A stretch of DNA of 9,565 nucleotides from Methanocalculus sp. (lineage in GTDB: Archaea; Halobacteriota; Methanomicrobia; Methanomicrobiales; Methanocorpusculaceae), in the NCBI RefSeq assembly GCF_030651615.1, contig NZ_JAUSCG010000158.1, positions 1-9,565 on the forward strand, in the 5' to 3' direction. The stretch's first letter is position 1. Each line of letters starts with the position of its first letter. Shown here piece after piece: positions 7,608 to 9,565 of the stretch. The notes under the pieces were generated by a model that saw only the letters and a list, made by a program, of their open reading frames with translations, made no database searches and was not told where the DNA came from. The translations under genes were made by a program, and so were the position numbers.

Positions 7608-8417
7608 TTACTGCGCCGCCAGATCATGGATGGTATAGGAGAGGCCTGCTGTCTCGAGTCGTTTGATGAAGTCGGTGAGCTCTGAGTCAACAACGATGAT
7701 CGCACAGTTCATCCCATGAAATGCCGCTTCGATCACCCCTTCCCGTGCACCATAGAACATATCGGACCGGATACCTGACCGCTTCAGTGCCATGTATGCT
7801 TCCACACCGACAGCTCCGATGATCTCAGCCTTCTGGACGATCTTATAGAGCCTCTCCTTCTCGATCGAACGGGATCCGCCACGCTCAATGCGTGGTACTT
7901 TACAGACGCAGACGGTCCCCTCGGTATGCTCAATTATCCCGTTTAACCGGGCAACACCAATATCAGTTCCTTTCTCTGCATCATCAATAGCAACACCCAT
8001 CGCCGCCTGTCTCTCTCTTCCTGCGAGGAGCCAGCCTCCCTTCATGAATACGCCGACTTCATCCCCTTTTTTGAGATCCTCCGCAGCTATTGCGGCCCAT
8101 ATTGCCACCTGCTGTATGATGTCGCGTCTGATATGGCGTGCATAACTCTCAAGCTGCTCGGCACTCTGCAGGACCCATTCTATCCCTTTCCGGGTGACGA
8201 CATACCGTCCACGACCTTCAGCACTGATCAGTCCGTCATCCGAGAGATCGCGGATATATTCGGAGATCGCCTGTGGTGTCACCCCGAGTTTCTCAGCAAC
8301 CTCCTGCTGGCGGATAGATGGCTGATGCTCGGCAACTTCGACAAGAACCTGAAATCTGGTCGTCTCCCTTTTGCTTCGGAGAAGGATGCCGAGAGGATCC
8401 TTATTCGTCTCCATCAT
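7608..8417 (-). CDS. Winged-helix transcriptional regulator with archaeal C-terminal domain
   Basis: The protein has 269 residues. Residues about 20-84 form a winged helix-turn-helix with QQEVAEKLGVTPQAISEYIR as helix, turn and recognition helix (37-56) and the wing at GRGRYVVTRKG (68-78), so it should bind DNA. Residues about 115-265 form a second, alpha/beta domain with conserved-looking Gly runs (GVFMKGGWLLAG at 122-133, GAVGVEAYMALKRSG at 201-215). From memory it resembles the archaeal DUF7839 domain, not verified, and may sense a ligand or partner. The middle gene of the operon overlaps the upstream regulator: ATGATG here contains its TGA. The second ATG (8414) sits 7 bases after GGAG (8425-8422), better than the first (4 bases), so the true start may be 8414. 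Target genes are unknown; its own operon and hypF are natural candidates. Confidence 0.85.
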   Translation of the reverse strand: MMETNKDPLGILLRSKRETTRFQVLVEVAEHQPSIRQQEVAEKLGVTPQAISEYIRDLSDDGLISAEGRGRYVVTRKGIEWVLQSAEQLESYARHIRRDIIQQVAIWAAIAAEDLKKGDEVGVFMKGGWLLAGRERQAAMGVAIDDAEKGTDIGVARLNGIIEHTEGTVCVCKVPRIERGGSRSIEKERLYKIVQKAEIIGAVGVEAYMALKRSGIRSDMFYGAREGVIEAAFHGMNCAIIVVDSELTDFIKRLETAGLSYTIHDLAAQ

Positions 8418-8929
8418 TTTTCTCCATTAAGGAGGATCAATCCCTGACCCCTGACATCAAACTGAGGAAGCCGCTTTGCGATTCCTTTGACATAGATCGG
8501 CTTTACACCGACTTTACGTGCAATCTCACCGATCGAGGTATTTCCTGCATCTACTTCGCTCTGTATTTTATCGGAGAGATCCCTGAGTGTCTCATCATTT
8601 GATGTTGAGATATAAAGCATCGAGACGAGATCCTCCATTGAACACTGAAAATTTGCTCTGAACTTGAGGTAATTAACCCGATATTCTTTCTCCGGCTTCT
8701 TACCGGCACCTGTGCGCCACTGCTCTTCAATAAGATTTCCTTTCTTGAGCATCTTCAGGCAATGATTGATGCACTCCCGGTCATGGGTCTCGCAGAGTTC
8801 CTCTTCAGTTACCCATGACTTCGCGAGAAGTTCATAAACAACTTTATAGGCTGAGTTGTTAAAAGTAACAAGGAGAGGTACAAGCTCTACCGGGTCGCTT
8901 ACAATTTTCGTCTTAGGATGATCTGTCAT
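8414..8929 (-). CDS. Small ArsR-like winged-helix protein with a second C-terminal helix-turn-helix
   Basis: The protein has 171 residues and is the first gene of the - strand operon. Residues about 16-90 look like an ArsR/MarR-type winged helix: a KVVYELLAKSWVTEEEL helix pair, a recognition helix near ECINHCLKMLKKGNLI (52-67), and a basic wing at RTGAGKKPEKEYRV (72-85). Residues about 130-155 (TSIGEIARKVGVKPIYVKGI) form a second helix-turn-helix, so it may bind DNA with two motifs. I know no precise family name. No ribosome binding site is clear before ATG 8929, only a weak AGGG about 10 bases upstream, which suggests a short-leader or leaderless message. It is co-transcribed with the second regulator and the helicase, since the genes overlap or nearly touch. 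Confidence 0.8.
   Translation of the reverse strand: MTDHPKTKIVSDPVELVPLLVTFNNSAYKVVYELLAKSWVTEEELCETHDRECINHCLKMLKKGNLIEEQWRTGAGKKPEKEYRVNYLKFRANFQCSMEDLVSMLYISTSNDETLRDLSDKIQSEVDAGNTSIGEIARKVGVKPIYVKGIAKRLPQFDVRGQGLILLNGEK
8422..8425 (-). promoter_or_regulatory. Ribosome binding site before the second regulator
   Basis: GGAG on the - strand lies inside the last codons of the upstream regulator, 4 bases before the first ATG and 7 before the second. It supports the overlapping start and slightly favours the second ATG at 8414. Confidence 0.6.
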
Positions 8930-8986
8930 TGCTTAAACCCTGATGTACTATATTGCTCTGTAATTCTATAACCTTTGTTGATATCT
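8930..8986. promoter_or_regulatory. Shared divergent promoter region, regulator operon and hypF
   Basis: Only 57 bases separate the two divergent start codons. ACTATATTG (8947-8955) is a plausible + strand TATA box for hypF, with a start site near 8976 and a leader of about 10 bases. On the other strand, GTTATAG (8967-8973) could serve the regulator operon with a leader near 14 bases. Neither gene has a strong ribosome binding site. The closeness means that a protein bound here could affect both directions. The box choice is tentative. Confidence 0.4.
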
Positions 8987-9565
8987 ATGCGGAGATCTGG
9001 TACTATCATCATCCGCGGGATCGTACAGGGTGTCGGGTTTCGCCCCTTCGTCTACGCATGTGCAGACTCCCTCTGCATCCGTGGATCGGTTACAAACCTC
9101 GGTAGTGAGGTAGTAATTCATGCCGAAGGGGAGCATTTCGATGATTTTCTCAAATCTATCCGAAAAGGTCCTCCCCTGTCTGTCATAGACGAAGTAATCG
9201 TCCTTCCACTTGAAGGGGTGATTTCTGACCGTTTTCTTATCATGGAGAGTGGGGCCGGCAATCTCAGCGGCATGATTCCCCCGGATATTGCCATCTGTGA
9301 TGCCTGTATCGAGGATATTAACCGGATAAATGGGCGTTATTCTGGTTATTGGGCAACATCCTGTGTAGATTGCGGTCCGCGGTACAGTGTTATACGCGCG
9401 CTTCCCTATGATCGGATCAGAACAACCATGGATCCGTTCTCCCTCTGCCCCGCATGCGAAGAAGAGTACTGGAGCCCGGACTTCCGTCGTCACCATGCCC
9501 AGACGATCGCCTGTGGGTCATGCGGCCCTTCCCTGACTCTGATGGATCCAAAAGGACTTCATATG
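8987..9565 (+). CDS. hypF: Carbamoyltransferase HypF, [NiFe] hydrogenase maturation, 3'-truncated
   Basis: 193 codons are visible before the right edge; full HypF is near 750 residues. HypF takes carbamoyl phosphate and ATP and delivers the carbamoyl group to HypE, which makes the cyanide ligand of the [NiFe] site. The acylphosphatase domain (1-90) has the VQGVGFRPFVY motif (13-23), with Arg19 and Asn37 as the catalytic pair at the usual 18-residue spacing. The zinc-finger domain follows with four C-x-x-C pairs: CDAC, CVDCG, CPAC and CGSCG, each pair of pairs separated by 18 residues as in the family, plus the RALPYDR and HAQTIACG blocks. The YrdC-like and Kae1-like catalytic domains lie beyond the window. 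The start is ATG 8987; an in-frame TTG at 8978 is a weaker option. The gene agrees with a hydrogenase-dependent methanogen. Confidence 0.96.
   Translation, partial: MRRSGTIIIRGIVQGVGFRPFVYACADSLCIRGSVTNLGSEVVIHAEGEHFDDFLKSIRKGPPLSVIDEVIVLPLEGVISDRFLIMESGAGNLSGMIPPDIAICDACIEDINRINGRYSGYWATSCVDCGPRYSVIRALPYDRIRTTMDPFSLCPACEEEYWSPDFRRHHAQTIACGSCGPSLTLMDPKGLHM

Noticed and set aside
8966..9496. A 176-codon - strand frame at the right end
   Set aside because: It lies opposite hypF, whose acylphosphatase and zinc-finger motifs are unmistakable on the + strand; the reverse frame has no recognisable motif.

Overview
The window looks like a piece of a methanogenic euryarchaeon of the Methanomicrobiales type (Methanocalculus, Methanoregula or Methanospirillum relatives are possible, but I cannot fix the genus). 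The reasons are TTTATATG-type archaeal TATA boxes, a gene with no visible ribosome binding site starting about 26 bases after such a box, a surface protein made of PKD repeats, a Ski2-like archaeal helicase with an N-terminal zinc-ribbon region, archaeal winged-helix regulators, and HypF for [NiFe] hydrogenase maturation. No rRNA, tRNA, CRISPR array, insertion sequence or prophage gene was seen.

Left half (1-5543, all + strand): the cell-surface region. Two near-identical large extracytoplasmic receptors lie in tandem. The first is cut by the left edge (1-1778) and the second is complete (2169-4109). Each carries two solute-binding domains of the SBP_bac_3 type followed by one Cache-like sensory domain. 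The complete copy is a predicted lipoprotein. The two copies align without a gap at a fixed offset of 2331 bases and differ at roughly 83 of 579 residues by hand count. A small cysteine-containing reading frame (1775-2116) sits between them and is absent after the second copy. A four-PKD-repeat, membrane-anchored surface protein follows (4191-5543) with its own TATA box and ribosome binding site.

Right half (5577-9565): an information-processing operon on the - strand. It reads from 8929 leftwards: a small winged-helix protein, a second winged-helix regulator overlapping it at its start codon, and, 6 bases later, a DEAD/DEAH helicase. This operon converges on the PKD gene, and a GC-rich hairpin lies at the junction. 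On its other side it diverges from a right-truncated hypF (8987 onwards), with 57 bases of shared upstream sequence.

The surface receptors could sense or scavenge small ligands, but no permease or signalling partner is visible here. The regulator-helicase operon has no proven link to hypF beyond the shared intergenic region. The most unusual items are the tandem double-SBP plus Cache receptors with patchy divergence, and the unrecognised small gene wedged between them.
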